A DNA stretch of 64,000 nt from Acidipila rosea (lineage in GTDB: Bacteria; Acidobacteriota; Terriglobia; Terriglobales; Acidobacteriaceae): NCBI RefSeq assembly GCF_004339725.1, contig NZ_SMGK01000008.1, positions 42,000 through 105,999 of the forward strand. Reading direction: 5' to 3'. The notes beneath the pieces are model-generated. The model saw nothing but the letters and a program-made list of their open reading frames with translations, did not search any database and had not been told where the DNA came from. The position numbers were made by a program, and so were the translations under genes. Below, piece after piece: positions 29,749-38,296 of the stretch; the stretch's first letter is position 1; every line of letters starts with the position of its first letter.

Positions 29749-30312
29749 ATGAACAAGCAATTTCGCAAGGTGGCAGGCGCAGGCGCAGTGGGCATGTTGG
29801 GGCTTATGTTGATCGCAGGCTGCCAGAACAAGAACCATCCCGATGAGAAGGCGGCCGTCACGAACTCACTGAGTTCCAATCAGCTGAGTGACGTCAGCGT
29901 ATCGCAGGACCAGGAAAAGGGAATCATCACCCTGACCGGAAATGTGCAGACCGATCAGCAGAAGTCGCAGGCGGAAACCCTTGCCAGGCAGTCTGCGCCG
30001 GACTACACCATTGCCAATGAAATTGGTGTTCGGCCGCCGGCTGCAGCAAGCCAGGCCTCCGCGGTGGATTCAAAACTCGACGACGGCATTGAAGACAACT
30101 TCAAGGCTGCCATCAAGGGCAACAAGGCGCTCAATGATCAGAGCATTGACTGCAAAGCAAAGAATGGCACCCTCGTGCTGAGCGGCTCTGTCAAGACAGA
30201 GGCGCAGAAGAAGGAAGCAGAGAAGCTGGCGAAGAAAGTTCCAAACGTGCAGCAGGTTGTTAACGAGATTACGGTCAAGCCTAAGAAGCACTCCACCAAG
30301 GCCACGATGTAA
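29749..30312 (+). CDS. BON-domain lipoprotein
   Basis: An envelope lipoprotein of 187 residues. A lipobox (LIAGC) puts the lipid-bearing Cys at 25. Two BON domains follow (about 35-95 and 110-178), each with the VTLTG-like strand (IITLTGNVQTD, LVLSGSVKTE). The pattern is that of OsmY-like stress proteins. GGAGAG lies before the ATG. A strong terminator follows, so it is a single gene. Confidence 0.88.
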   Translation: MNKQFRKVAGAGAVGMLGLMLIAGCQNKNHPDEKAAVTNSLSSNQLSDVSVSQDQEKGIITLTGNVQTDQQKSQAETLARQSAPDYTIANEIGVRPPAAASQASAVDSKLDDGIEDNFKAAIKGNKALNDQSIDCKAKNGTLVLSGSVKTEAQKKEAEKLAKKVPNVQQVVNEITVKPKKHSTKATM

Positions 30313-30346
30313 CTCAAGCAACAAGCGATCTGGTCACACCACAAGC

Positions 30347-30382
30347 AGAGGCAGGGAGATTTCCCTGCCTCTCTTTTATTTT
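30347..30382 (+). terminator. rho-independent terminator of the BON lipoprotein gene
   Basis: An 11-pair perfect stem (30347-30357 with 30362-30372), 4-base loop, followed by CTTTTATTTT. Confidence 0.9.
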
Positions 30383-30422
30383 GCCCATGAGCATGGAGCG
30401 CCCAATCCCACGCCGAAGTCGT

Positions 30423-31481
30423 CTACGGCGTACCCGACGGCTTAGGAATCGCCTGCGACAGTGGCACCGGCCTGCCGAAGTCAGGCGTTCCGTTGCTCTT
30501 CCAGTGGAAGGGTTGCGCGCGCGGCGAGCGCTGGCCTCCGCAGCCTTCGTCGGACGCTGAATTCGCGTGGTAGAGAATCCAGTCTTCCTTTCCGTCAGGT
30601 GATTTGAAGAAGGTGTTATGCCCGGTGCCGTAGGCCTGCGCCTCGGGCGACTGCCAGAAGACCGGCTTCGCAGATTTCTTCCACGAGGCGGGGTCCATCA
30701 GGTCGCTGCTTGCGGAGGCAGTCAGCATGCCCAGCTCGTAATAGTTTGTCCAGCATCCGCTCGCAGAGTAGATCAGGAAGATATTGTCGCCATGCTGCAG
30801 CACCTCAGGCCCTTCATTCACATCGACGTGTGGCACATCGACGATCTTGCCCGGAGAGACGAGATCTCCGACCTTCTCCCAGGGATATTGCGGTGTGGAG
30901 ATGCGCACGCGCTGGCTGCCGATCGTCCATGCATTCTTCAATCGCGCAATGTAGATGTTCTGCTGGCCGTTCACAGCGCCTTCCCATCCCGCCCACACCA
31001 CATACCATTTGCCCGCATTCTCAAAGACGGTAGGGTCGATAGCCCATCGATCGGTGGAGTCGGCCAGCTTCCCCTTCATCTCCCAGTGTCCCTTCGTCGG
31101 ATCGGGGTTTGCATTTTCGATCACCCACAGGCGATGGCCGCTGTTATCGCCGGCGTCCGCGGCAAAGTAGATGTACCATTTCCCGCTGACCCAATGCAGC
31201 TCAGGTGCCCACAACTCCTTTGAGTCGGCTCCATCCGGCGGCGGCGTCCACACCACCTTCTTTTCTGCGCGCGCAAGCTGCGTAATATCCTTCGTCTTCC
31301 AGATGGTCAGATTCTTCCCCGTCGTATTCATGTAGTAGTAAAAGCCATCGCGATAGGTCACCCACGGATCAGCCCCCGAAGGCAGCAGGGGATTGTGAAA
31401 CGTCGCCGTCTGTGCAGTGAGATTGATGCCGGAAGAAAGTATGAGACCGAAAATAGCAGACGCAATCAGTTTGAGTTTCAC
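30423..31481 (-). CDS. secreted glycoside hydrolase family 43
   Basis: Probably an arabinosidase or xylosidase acting on plant polysaccharide outside the cytoplasm. The GTG start has AAGGAGGGG a few bases upstream. A signal peptide ends near AQTA. Family residues are the base Asp38 in SGADPW, the pKa-setting Asp in AIDPTVF, and the acid Glu in NEGPEV; WAPELHW is also typical. Length is 352 residues. It stands alone and points away from the BON gene. Confidence 0.87.
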   Translation of the reverse strand: MKLKLIASAIFGLILSSGINLTAQTATFHNPLLPSGADPWVTYRDGFYYYMNTTGKNLTIWKTKDITQLARAEKKVVWTPPPDGADSKELWAPELHWVSGKWYIYFAADAGDNSGHRLWVIENANPDPTKGHWEMKGKLADSTDRWAIDPTVFENAGKWYVVWAGWEGAVNGQQNIYIARLKNAWTIGSQRVRISTPQYPWEKVGDLVSPGKIVDVPHVDVNEGPEVLQHGDNIFLIYSASGCWTNYYELGMLTASASSDLMDPASWKKSAKPVFWQSPEAQAYGTGHNTFFKSPDGKEDWILYHANSASDEGCGGQRSPRAQPFHWKSNGTPDFGRPVPLSQAIPKPSGTP

Positions 31482-31574
31482 AAGACCCCTCCTTATGGTT
31501 CAAAACAATTCCAATTCCATCATTATGTTCACTTTACGCATCCTAATCATGCGGTAGAGGAGCAGGGAAAGCAT

Positions 31575-32345
31575 ATGGGTAAATTGGATGGTCGTGTAGC
31601 CATTGTCACGGGTTCAAGCTCTGGTATAGGGCAGGCAATCGCAGAGCGCCTGGCAACAGAGGGAGCAAAGATCGTCATCGATTACGTCGGCCCGTCACAG
31701 GGGGCCGAAGATACATTGAAGGCAGTCATCAATGCCGGTTCTGAAGGCCTGGTGATTGAGGCGGACATATCGAAAGTCCCCGAGACCCAGGCCCTCGTCG
31801 AGCAGGCATGGCAGCATTTCGGCTCCGCAGACATCCTCGTCAACAATGCGGGCATGGAAAGAAAGTCCGCATTCTGGCAGACCTCCGAGCAGGATTACGA
31901 TCAGGTTCTCGCTGTTAATCTCAAGGGCCCGTTTTTTCTCACGCAGGCCTTTGTCCAGCGGTTGCGCAGCGCAAAGAAGCCGGGCCGCGTCGTTAACATC
32001 AGCTCCGTTCATGAGGACATGGCCTTTCCCGGCTTTGCAACCTACTGCGCGAGCAAGGGCGGCCTCCGCATGTTGATGCGCGATCTCGCTGTCGAACTCG
32101 GCCCTGAGGGCATCACCGTCAACAACGTCGCACCCGGAGCGATTGCAACGCCCATCAACAAAGGGCTGCTCGCCGATAGGCCGAAACTCGACGCGCTCCT
32201 CCAGAAGATTCCCCTCGGCCGCCTCGGCACCGCGCAGGATGTTGCCGCGCTGGTTGCCTTTCTCACTTCCGATGAGGCCGCCTACATCAATGGGGCCACC
32301 CTCACCATCGATGGCGGACTTTCCCGCAACTATCACGAGCAGTAA
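31575..32345 (+). CDS. SDR-family glucose 1-dehydrogenase-like oxidoreductase
   Basis: A 256-residue classical short-chain dehydrogenase, starting [20 protein letters not shown] (NAD(P) site). NNAG, the catalytic Ser in NISSVHED and YCASK are all present, and the end [11 protein letters not shown] is typical. The likely substrate is glucose or a related sugar. It is followed 8 bases later by a GH15 gene; a hydrolase that frees glucose beside a dehydrogenase that oxidises it makes sense. The ATG at 31575 was chosen over longer open sequence upstream. Confidence 0.85.
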   Translation: MGKLDGRVAIVTGSSSGIGQAIAERLATEGAKIVIDYVGPSQGAEDTLKAVINAGSEGLVIEADISKVPETQALVEQAWQHFGSADILVNNAGMERKSAFWQTSEQDYDQVLAVNLKGPFFLTQAFVQRLRSAKKPGRVVNISSVHEDMAFPGFATYCASKGGLRMLMRDLAVELGPEGITVNNVAPGAIATPINKGLLADRPKLDALLQKIPLGRLGTAQDVAALVAFLTSDEAAYINGATLTIDGGLSRNYHEQ

Positions 32346-32353
32346 GGGAGACT

Positions 32354-34159
32354 ATGCCGTTAAGAATTGAAGACTATGGAATCATTGGCGACTGCGAAAC
32401 CTCTGCACTGGTGGGTAAGGATGGCTCCATCGACTGGCTTTGCTGGCCGGACTTCGATTCGGAGGCATGCTTTGCCGCCCTGCTCGGAGACGAAAAGGAC
32501 GGCCGCTGGAAACTTGCTCCCACAAAGCCTCCCGTTAAGAGCAGTCGCCGATACCTCGAACACACGCTTGTCCTTGAGACCACGTTTGAGAATGATGAGG
32601 GCGCCGTTCGCATCCTCGACTTCATGCCGATCCGCGGCGCAAACTCCGATGTCGTGCGCATCGTCGAGGGCTTGCATGGAAACGTATCTGTCCGTTCTGA
32701 GCTCTGTCTGCGCTTCAGCTATGGTCGCACTGTCCCATGGGTGACGAAGATCGAAAATGGTATCCGCGCTATCGCTGGTCCCGATCTTGTCGTGCTCCGA
32801 TCACCCATTGAGATGCACGGCGAAAAAATGACCACGGTCGCAGAGTTTGTGGTGAAGCCAGGCGAGCGCGTCTCGTTCACCATGACCTATGGCGACTCCT
32901 ATCATGCCGATCCCCGTCCGATCGATGCAGAAGTCTCCTTGCGCGAAACCGAAGAATTCTGGCGCAAGTGGGCCGCGAAGCTCAAGTATGAAGGGCCATA
33001 CGCGGCGGCAGTCGAACGCTCCCTGATCACCCTCAAGGCGATGACTTACAAGCCCACCGGCGGAGTGGTCGCAGCCATGACCACCTCTCTGCCCGAAGCT
33101 CTCGGTGGTCCCCGCAACTGGGACTATCGCTACTGCTGGCTGCGCGATACGACCTTCACCCTGCTGGCGCTGATGAACGGCGGCTACTATGAGGAGGCGC
33201 GCGCCTGGCATGAATGGCTCTTGCGGGCCCTGGCCGGCAGCCCCGATCAGGTTCAGATCATGTACAGCATCACCGGCAGCCGCACCCTCATCGAATGGGA
33301 AGCCAACTGGCTCGCCGGCTATGAAGGCTCAACGCCGGTGCGGATCGGCAACGCCGCTTCTGAGCAGTTGCAGCTCGACATCTACGGCGAAGTACTCGAT
33401 GCTACCTTCCATGCCTTTCACGGCATGCATCGTCATCGTGAAGAGGACTTCAGCCTGATGTCTTCGCTCGTCAATCATCTCGAAACAATCTGGCAGCAGC
33501 CGGATCAGGGCATCTGGGAATCCCGCAGCGGGCCCCAGCAGTTCACCTACTCGAAAATGATGGCGTGGGTGGCCTTCGATCGCGCCATCCGTCTTGCCGA
33601 GCACTTCAGCTACGAGGCGCCATTGGAGCAGTGGAAGGCGACGCGCCAGGCGATCCACGACGAGATATGCGAGAAAGGTTTTAATCCGCAACTGAACAGT
33701 TTCACGCAGCGCTACGGATCAGACCTGCTCGACTCCTCTCTCTTGCTGATGTATGAAGTGGGCTTCTTACCTATCACCGATCCGCGCCTGCAGGGCACCA
33801 TCGCGGCCATTGAGCAGCACCTGATGCGCGATGGTTTTCTCCTGCGCTACGACAGCTCCAAATCGTCGGATGGATTGCCTTCCGGCGAGGGCGCATTTAT
33901 CGCCTGCAGCTTCTGGTTGGTAGGCTGTCTCAACGCGATTGGGCGCGAGGAGGACGCCAGGAAGCTCTTCGAGCGGCTGCTCTCGCTTAGCAATGATCTG
34001 GGGCTTCTCTCCGAGGAATACGATCCAGCAAAGAAGCGTCTCGTCGGGAATTTCCCCCAGGCTTTTTCCCATATCGCCCTGGTCAATGCTGCCTTCCAGC
34101 TCGCCGATGGAGAAGCGGTCCGCCAGCGCGATCCAATGGCGAAGCAAGTTCAGTTCTAG
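32354..34159 (+). CDS. glycoside hydrolase family 15 (glucoamylase/trehalase-like)
   Basis: A 601-residue cytosolic enzyme freeing glucose from alpha-glucans or trehalose. The N-terminal domain has the family opening MPLRIEDYGIIGDCETSALV and DWLCWPDFDS; the alpha6/alpha6 barrel has WDYRYCWLRDTTFTLLALM and the later stretch EGAFIACSFWLV. There is no signal peptide. AAGGGAGA lies 4 bases before the ATG. It overlaps the convergent DUF3106 gene by 4 bases. Confidence 0.9.
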   Translation: MPLRIEDYGIIGDCETSALVGKDGSIDWLCWPDFDSEACFAALLGDEKDGRWKLAPTKPPVKSSRRYLEHTLVLETTFENDEGAVRILDFMPIRGANSDVVRIVEGLHGNVSVRSELCLRFSYGRTVPWVTKIENGIRAIAGPDLVVLRSPIEMHGEKMTTVAEFVVKPGERVSFTMTYGDSYHADPRPIDAEVSLRETEEFWRKWAAKLKYEGPYAAAVERSLITLKAMTYKPTGGVVAAMTTSLPEALGGPRNWDYRYCWLRDTTFTLLALMNGGYYEEARAWHEWLLRALAGSPDQVQIMYSITGSRTLIEWEANWLAGYEGSTPVRIGNAASEQLQLDIYGEVLDATFHAFHGMHRHREEDFSLMSSLVNHLETIWQQPDQGIWESRSGPQQFTYSKMMAWVAFDRAIRLAEHFSYEAPLEQWKATRQAIHDEICEKGFNPQLNSFTQRYGSDLLDSSLLLMYEVGFLPITDPRLQGTIAAIEQHLMRDGFLLRYDSSKSSDGLPSGEGAFIACSFWLVGCLNAIGREEDARKLFERLLSLSNDLGLLSEEYDPAKKRLVGNFPQAFSHIALVNAAFQLADGEAVRQRDPMAKQVQF

Positions 34160-34830
34160 TGGGGTTCTTCGGGGCTGGGAAGATCGTTGTCGGGAGGATT
34201 GTAGGGTTCCACCTTCAGCAGATTGCTCAGGATGGTCCGCTCCTGCGGGGAGAACCGGTCTTCATAGTAAGGAGAGGCAAGCGCAGATTGCCTCTCTTCG
34301 GGAGGCAGATCACGCAGCTCCCTCAGCGTGCGCTTCACCATGTGCTGGCGATCCGGAGGCATCATCGCAAGCCCCTGCGCAGCCCCACGCACTTCCGCCC
34401 GCTGCTCCGGGGAGAGCCGCTCCATATTCTCCATCCGCTGCAGGATTCTCGCTCGCTGCTCAGGTGGCCGGCTGTCCAGCGCATACAGGCGATTGATGAG
34501 CCGCTGCTGCTGTTGGGCAGGCAGGCGGGCAAAGCCCGGCTCGTTGCGGAGCGCTTTTTCCTGTTCCTGCACTGTCAGGTTCTGGTGTTCTGCCAGCCAC
34601 TCAGGCAGATGCTTCTGCCCGGGCCCGTTTCTGAAGGGGCCAAATCGTCCTACTTGCGGGTTCACCGGTTGGCCGGAATAGGGGTCTCGCGCCTGTGGAG
34701 CGCCCTGCTGGTGCGGTGATGATGACTGCGAGCCATGCTGCGCGGTCGCAGGAACAGCAAGGCACAGCGATAACAAAGCAAGACGCAGCGCCATGCGTTC
34801 AGTCAGCGACGATATGTGCCCGTCTCTCAC
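34156..34830 (-). CDS. DUF3106 secreted protein
   Basis: An exported protein of unknown role. A signal peptide (LRLALLSLCLAVPATAQ) is followed by Arg/Gln/Glu-rich helical repeats with LSPEQRAEVR, LPPEERQSALAS and FSPQERTILSNL, which define DUF3106. The GTG at 34830 has AAGG 5 bases upstream; an ATG at 34794 would give a shorter leader. It follows the anti-sigma gene by 33 bases in the sigma/anti-sigma transcript, so it is probably cotranscribed with them. Confidence 0.8.
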   Translation of the reverse strand: MRDGHISSLTERMALRLALLSLCLAVPATAQHGSQSSSPHQQGAPQARDPYSGQPVNPQVGRFGPFRNGPGQKHLPEWLAEHQNLTVQEQEKALRNEPGFARLPAQQQQRLINRLYALDSRPPEQRARILQRMENMERLSPEQRAEVRGAAQGLAMMPPDRQHMVKRTLRELRDLPPEERQSALASPYYEDRFSPQERTILSNLLKVEPYNPPDNDLPSPEEPH

Positions 34831-34863
34831 AGCGACCTTAGAGCTCTCCCCAAAAACAGAAAT

Positions 34864-35385
34864 CTAAAAAGTGTTCCCCGTCGACGAACCGGTGCTGCCA
34901 CCTCCGGTATCACTGCTGTCCACATCGCTCAGCTGTTGAAACACCTGGGCATTCTCATCGAGCGACTGCAGGTCTTGTACCGTAGCGGATGGAGCAGCAA
35001 CCTGGCTATGGTGCGACTCCAGTCCCATGTACGTGCCCCCGCCGATCATCAGCAACAGCGCCAGCGCTCCCGCGGCCACCGGTCGCAGCTCCATCTTTGA
35101 CCCCAGGCTGAGACGCATGCGCATCCGCTCGACAAATCCAGCCGGGGGCGCCTCGCGCTCCGTGCGCATTTTTGCCGCCATCCGGGCATCGAACCAGGGC
35201 GTAGGCTCGGGTGCCTGCCAGCTGTCGAGCAGCGCCATCGTCGCCTCAAGGGATCGCAGTTCCGCCCGGCAGCTATCGCATTCTGCAACATGCTGACGCA
35301 CCGCAGCGGGGACCGACTCTGGATCGAACAACAGGTCGGCCTGGCTTTCCATGGTCTCTTGGCAGATCGTTTTCCGGGTGTTCAC
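34864..35385 (-). CDS. zinc-finger anti-sigma factor, membrane-anchored
   Basis: It probably holds the upstream ECF sigma factor inactive. The N-terminal zf-HC2 domain carries H-x3-C-x2-C (HVAECDSC), and one membrane helix follows (PVAAGALALLLMIGGG, about residue 110). The GTG at 35385 has GAGG 6 bases upstream, better than the upstream TTG at 35409. Start of the gene is 16 bases after the sigma stop, the usual layout. Confidence 0.83.
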   Translation of the reverse strand: MNTRKTICQETMESQADLLFDPESVPAAVRQHVAECDSCRAELRSLEATMALLDSWQAPEPTPWFDARMAAKMRTEREAPPAGFVERMRMRLSLGSKMELRPVAAGALALLLMIGGGTYMGLESHHSQVAAPSATVQDLQSLDENAQVFQQLSDVDSSDTGGGSTGSSTGNTF

Positions 35386-35401
35386 GGTAAACCTCAATTC
35401 T

Positions 35402-36055
35402 TTATACAAAATCTTTCAACTTGTCGCGCAATGTCTGATAGGCCCGAAAGAGCAGAGACTTGGTAGCGGATTCGCTCAGCTTCAGCACCTCTCCGATCTC
35501 GCGATAATCCATTCCTTGATACTTATGCATCAGCACGGCCGTACGTTGCCGCTCCGGCAGAGCCATCACATGCTGGCGGATCGCCTGCATCCGCTCCCCC
35601 TGCAGCATCAGGTGCTCCACCGTCGGCCTGGCGTCGGCTACATCCGGCGTCGTGCCTGTCTCCGCATCCGCCTGGTCGAGGTAGATATTCTGAGCAGCCC
35701 GCTCATATTTCGTATCCCGCGCATGGTTCACGCCCAGGTTGGTCGCAATGCGATAGAGCCAGGTCGTGAAACGGGCATCCGCCCGATAGGTCGCCCGTGA
35801 GCGGTAGACGCGGAGAAAGACCTCCTGCGCCAGCTCCTCAGCCAGCGCCTCGTTATGCACCATCCGGAACATGAAATGAATGATCGGGCGGCGATATTTC
35901 TCGATCAGGTACGTGTACCCGGCGTCATCGCCATCGCGAACGCGCAGCATGATCTCAGCATCGCTAAGCGTGCTCCAGTCGGTGAGCTGGGAATCGACCG
36001 TCATTCCCGTCCCGGTACCCCGCAGAACTGACTGGTCGAGCGCAATGGTCGCCAT
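35402..36055 (-). CDS. RNA polymerase ECF sigma factor
   Basis: A sigma-70 family factor with regions 2 and 4 only. Region 2 contains IIHFMFRMVHNEALAEELAQ then EVFLRVY; region 4 contains LPERQRTAVLMHKYQGMDYR then EIGEVL. The ATG at 36055 gives 217 residues; the frame is open to 36100. It precedes its anti-sigma factor and a DUF3106 gene. The regulated stress is unknown. Confidence 0.88.
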   Translation of the reverse strand: MATIALDQSVLRGTGTGMTVDSQLTDWSTLSDAEIMLRVRDGDDAGYTYLIEKYRRPIIHFMFRMVHNEALAEELAQEVFLRVYRSRATYRADARFTTWLYRIATNLGVNHARDTKYERAAQNIYLDQADAETGTTPDVADARPTVEHLMLQGERMQAIRQHVMALPERQRTAVLMHKYQGMDYREIGEVLKLSESATKSLLFRAYQTLRDKLKDFV

Positions 36056-36216
36056 ACTCTCGCAAACCCCGCCACGGGCCAGAGGTTGCGAAAAAAACAA
36101 GCTGGGAGCAGAATTTCTTTCACCGAGGAGCCTGCCTTTAGAGATGAAGGGAAATTCATGCGGGGTACTTTTATTTTAGCGGCGCAACCGCTCTCTTGCG
36201 CAACCTTTTCAGCACG

Positions 36217-36246
36217 TTGGCAGCAGCCCGGAGGTAATGATAATCT
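36217..36246 (+). promoter_or_regulatory. sigma-70-type promoter of the tRNA gene
   Basis: TTGGCA (36217-36222) and TAATCT (36241-36246) are 18 bases apart and 48 bases ahead of the tRNA. Confidence 0.6.
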
Positions 36247-36293
36247 CAAAGAGAAGCAGGGAACTGGCGCCAGCCGGACCATCCCTTCCAGTC

Positions 36294-36368
36294 GGGCGCA
36301 TAACTCAGCGGTAGAGTGCCACCTTCACACGGTGGAAGTCGTAGGTTCGAATCCTGCTGTGCCCACCA
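36294..36368 (+). tRNA. tRNA-Val(CAC)
   Basis: The 75-base sequence folds as a full cloverleaf. The acceptor stem is GGGCGCA with TGTGCCC, the D stem ACTC/GAGT, the anticodon stem CCACC/GGTGG with loop TTCACAC, the T stem GTAGG/CCTGC. The anticodon is CAC, giving valine. CCA is encoded. It is directly followed by an integrase gene and so is the probable attachment site of an island. Confidence 0.95.
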
Positions 36369-36428
36369 TAAAATCAACAACTTACAGGCGGTGCCGAGAG
36401 GCGATTGGTAGCATTTGGTAGCAAATGC

Positions 36429-37625
36429 TCAATTCACCATCTGCGAGCCTGCGTTGCCGGTGAGCATTGCGTAGATCGTCCCTACCATCTGCTGCACGCT
36501 CTCGGGCAGTTCCTGCATGTACTCGTTCGCCGTGGTATCGGCGCGCGAGTGCCGCAGGTGCGACTGGATATCCTTTACTGAACCGAGATTCTGCGTCCGT
36601 GTTGCGATCGTGCGGCGGATGATCTGGAAGTTCAGCTTCTCGATACCCACGGATTCCCCGAGAGGCTTCAAGACCCTTTCGCGATAGTTGCTGGTGTCGA
36701 TGAACCCGCCGTCCGCATTCGGAAACATCGGGTCCTCTGGGGAGCATTTCCGGTGGGCCTCGTTCTTGCAGAGACTGCTCCCACAGGATGCTTCCTTGCA
36801 CTCCAACTTCCACTCGTTAAGTTCGGTGACGAGGTCATCTGGAAGATGCATCTTGCCCAAACTTTTCGGGGTCTTGCCGAAGGGCCGAATCACCCCGCGG
36901 TAGATCGTTTCGGTTAGGTCGAGCGTGTTGTCGCCGTCGAAGGTGCGCCAACGGATTGCGAACAGCTCACTCGGCCGTAGGGCTTCTGTCATGTCGAGCA
37001 GAATGATCAGGCGGTCGCGACGTGTCGCTTTCTTGAGCACGTCGGCCAACTGATCCCAGGTCAGAATCCGTTTGTCCTTGGGCCGTAGATTCTTGGGAAT
37101 CTTCAGCTTCCGACTCGGGTCCCTGACAAGGAATTCCTGCTCGATTGCTTCGTCGAAGATGGACATCAGATAAGAGCGCGCCTGCTTGACGCGGTCCTGG
37201 CAGTAGATCTTTGCCAGATGGTTCACATGCGTTTGGAGTTCGAATTTGTCGATCGAATCGAGCGGTTGCGGGCCGAACTTCGCAACCAGATCGATCTCGA
37301 TCTGCGCCTTCTTCTCCTTCGCTGTTTCCGGTCGCCAATCCCCCTGGCGGAGCGGGAAGTAGCGATTGCGGACGAACCATTCGAAGGTGACTGATCCGTC
37401 CTTTAGAACGCGACCATCACCGATCTGACCCGTTTGTTTTGCGATCTCATCTCGGAGTGCAGCGTGTGCCGCACCCTTCGTCATCTGCGATTTCAGGCCG
37501 AGCCGCACGGGGACGATACTGACTCGGGGTTCTTCTGTTTCAGGATCAAGGACCGACTTGCGGTAGTACCCGTACCACCGCTTCCCTTTGAGTACGATCC
37601 ATCCCAGCTGTTGCGATTTGCCCAT
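36429..37625 (-). CDS. int: tyrosine recombinase (island integrase)
   Basis: A 398-residue site-specific recombinase that probably inserted this region at tRNA-Val. The catalytic Arg is R217 (EALRPSELFAIRW), the second box is FQIIRRT with R337, and the Tyr is Y369 in ANEYM. The usual His of the second box (H-x-x-R) is Gln334. Residues 276-294 hold four Cys and a His (C276, C281, C286, H291, C294), an insert that could bind zinc. The 3' end faces the tRNA, 60 bases away. The start at 37625 matches the family's MGKSQQLGW-like opening. Confidence 0.93.
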   Translation of the reverse strand: MGKSQQLGWIVLKGKRWYGYYRKSVLDPETEEPRVSIVPVRLGLKSQMTKGAAHAALRDEIAKQTGQIGDGRVLKDGSVTFEWFVRNRYFPLRQGDWRPETAKEKKAQIEIDLVAKFGPQPLDSIDKFELQTHVNHLAKIYCQDRVKQARSYLMSIFDEAIEQEFLVRDPSRKLKIPKNLRPKDKRILTWDQLADVLKKATRRDRLIILLDMTEALRPSELFAIRWRTFDGDNTLDLTETIYRGVIRPFGKTPKSLGKMHLPDDLVTELNEWKLECKEASCGSSLCKNEAHRKCSPEDPMFPNADGGFIDTSNYRERVLKPLGESVGIEKLNFQIIRRTIATRTQNLGSVKDIQSHLRHSRADTTANEYMQELPESVQQMVGTIYAMLTGNAGSQMVN

Positions 37626-37681
37626 TTGAAGCACTCGTTTCTGTGAGGGAACGAAGCAGCGGGCTGGCCCTATTTTACCGG

Positions 37682-37888
37682 TCAGCGGCCCGCGGATCTT
37701 TGCGACGAAACGCGCTCGCGCTCGTTGATGAAGTCCTCTATAGCGCTCGCTCGAAACCGCAGCGCACCGTCTCCCATCCGGATGACTGGGAGCTTGGGAG
37801 TTTTTCTCCAGCAGTGATCCCATACCCAATCCTTGCTGACATTGAGCCGCCGGCCGACGTCCTCAACAGTAAGGAGAGGGTCTGCCAT
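37682..37888 (-). CDS. AlpA/excisionase-type helix-turn-helix protein
   Basis: A 68-residue DNA-binding protein, MerR-like HTH_17. LLTVEDVGRRLNVSKDWVWD forms the helix-turn-helix, followed by LRFRASAIEDFI. It lies 56 bases before the integrase gene and is transcribed with it, so it may direct excision. The ATG at 37888 is chosen; longer open frame exists upstream. Confidence 0.75.
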   Translation of the reverse strand: MADPLLTVEDVGRRLNVSKDWVWDHCWRKTPKLPVIRMGDGALRFRASAIEDFINERERVSSQRSAGR

Positions 37889-38296
37889 AGCAGGGTTCGG
37901 CGTGAGCGCTCGCTGGGGGCCCTTACGGCGACTTGGGGAGACTAATGCGAGCGTTCCGGTGGGCATCTCCGAAACGGAATCAGCATTTCGCTCTGGGGTA
38001 GGGTCGCTTCTTTCTGCGGCTGAGAGCATAGAACCTCACTTGAAGAGCCCCAACGCGGGGGCGGAGATCACGTACGTGCTCCCAAGATGGGCGGAGGGGT
38101 GCCTTCGAGTCCAATTCACCACAGGGGGTTACTTATCAATGACGTTGATAAGCACACATCAGCCCACCTTTTCCACAGGGGTACCATCTAAGAATTTCAG
38201 CTTTACGATGGGACGCGCCTGCGCGCCGATACGTTGAAAGCGGATTGCCCGGCCCACGTCCTATCCCCATTTGTGCGGAGTTCATGGGGGTACGGC
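37889..38296. other. 408-base gap between Xis-like and LysR genes
   Basis: No gene is supported here. It holds the perfect inverted repeat at 38133-38153 and a TTTTCCACA at about 38167-38175 that fits the DnaA-box consensus. Both may be regulatory for the island or the LysR gene. Confidence 0.5.
38133..38153. promoter_or_regulatory. perfect inverted repeat, possible operator
   Basis: CTTATCAA-TGACG-TTGATAAG has perfect 8-base arms. It lies 143 bases before the LysR gene and 244 after the start of the Xis-like gene. Confidence 0.5.

Noticed and set aside
34864..36055. Link of this sigma/anti-sigma pair to the bufferin promoters
   Set aside because: No TGTAACC-type motif was seen near it, and it lies outside the island.
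37643..37945. 100-codon forward frame over the Xis-like gene
   Set aside because: It is opposite to a recognisable helix-turn-helix gene and has no known motifs.
38162..38180. Origin of replication
   Set aside because: Only a single DnaA-box-like site is seen, with no iterons or replication gene in the window.
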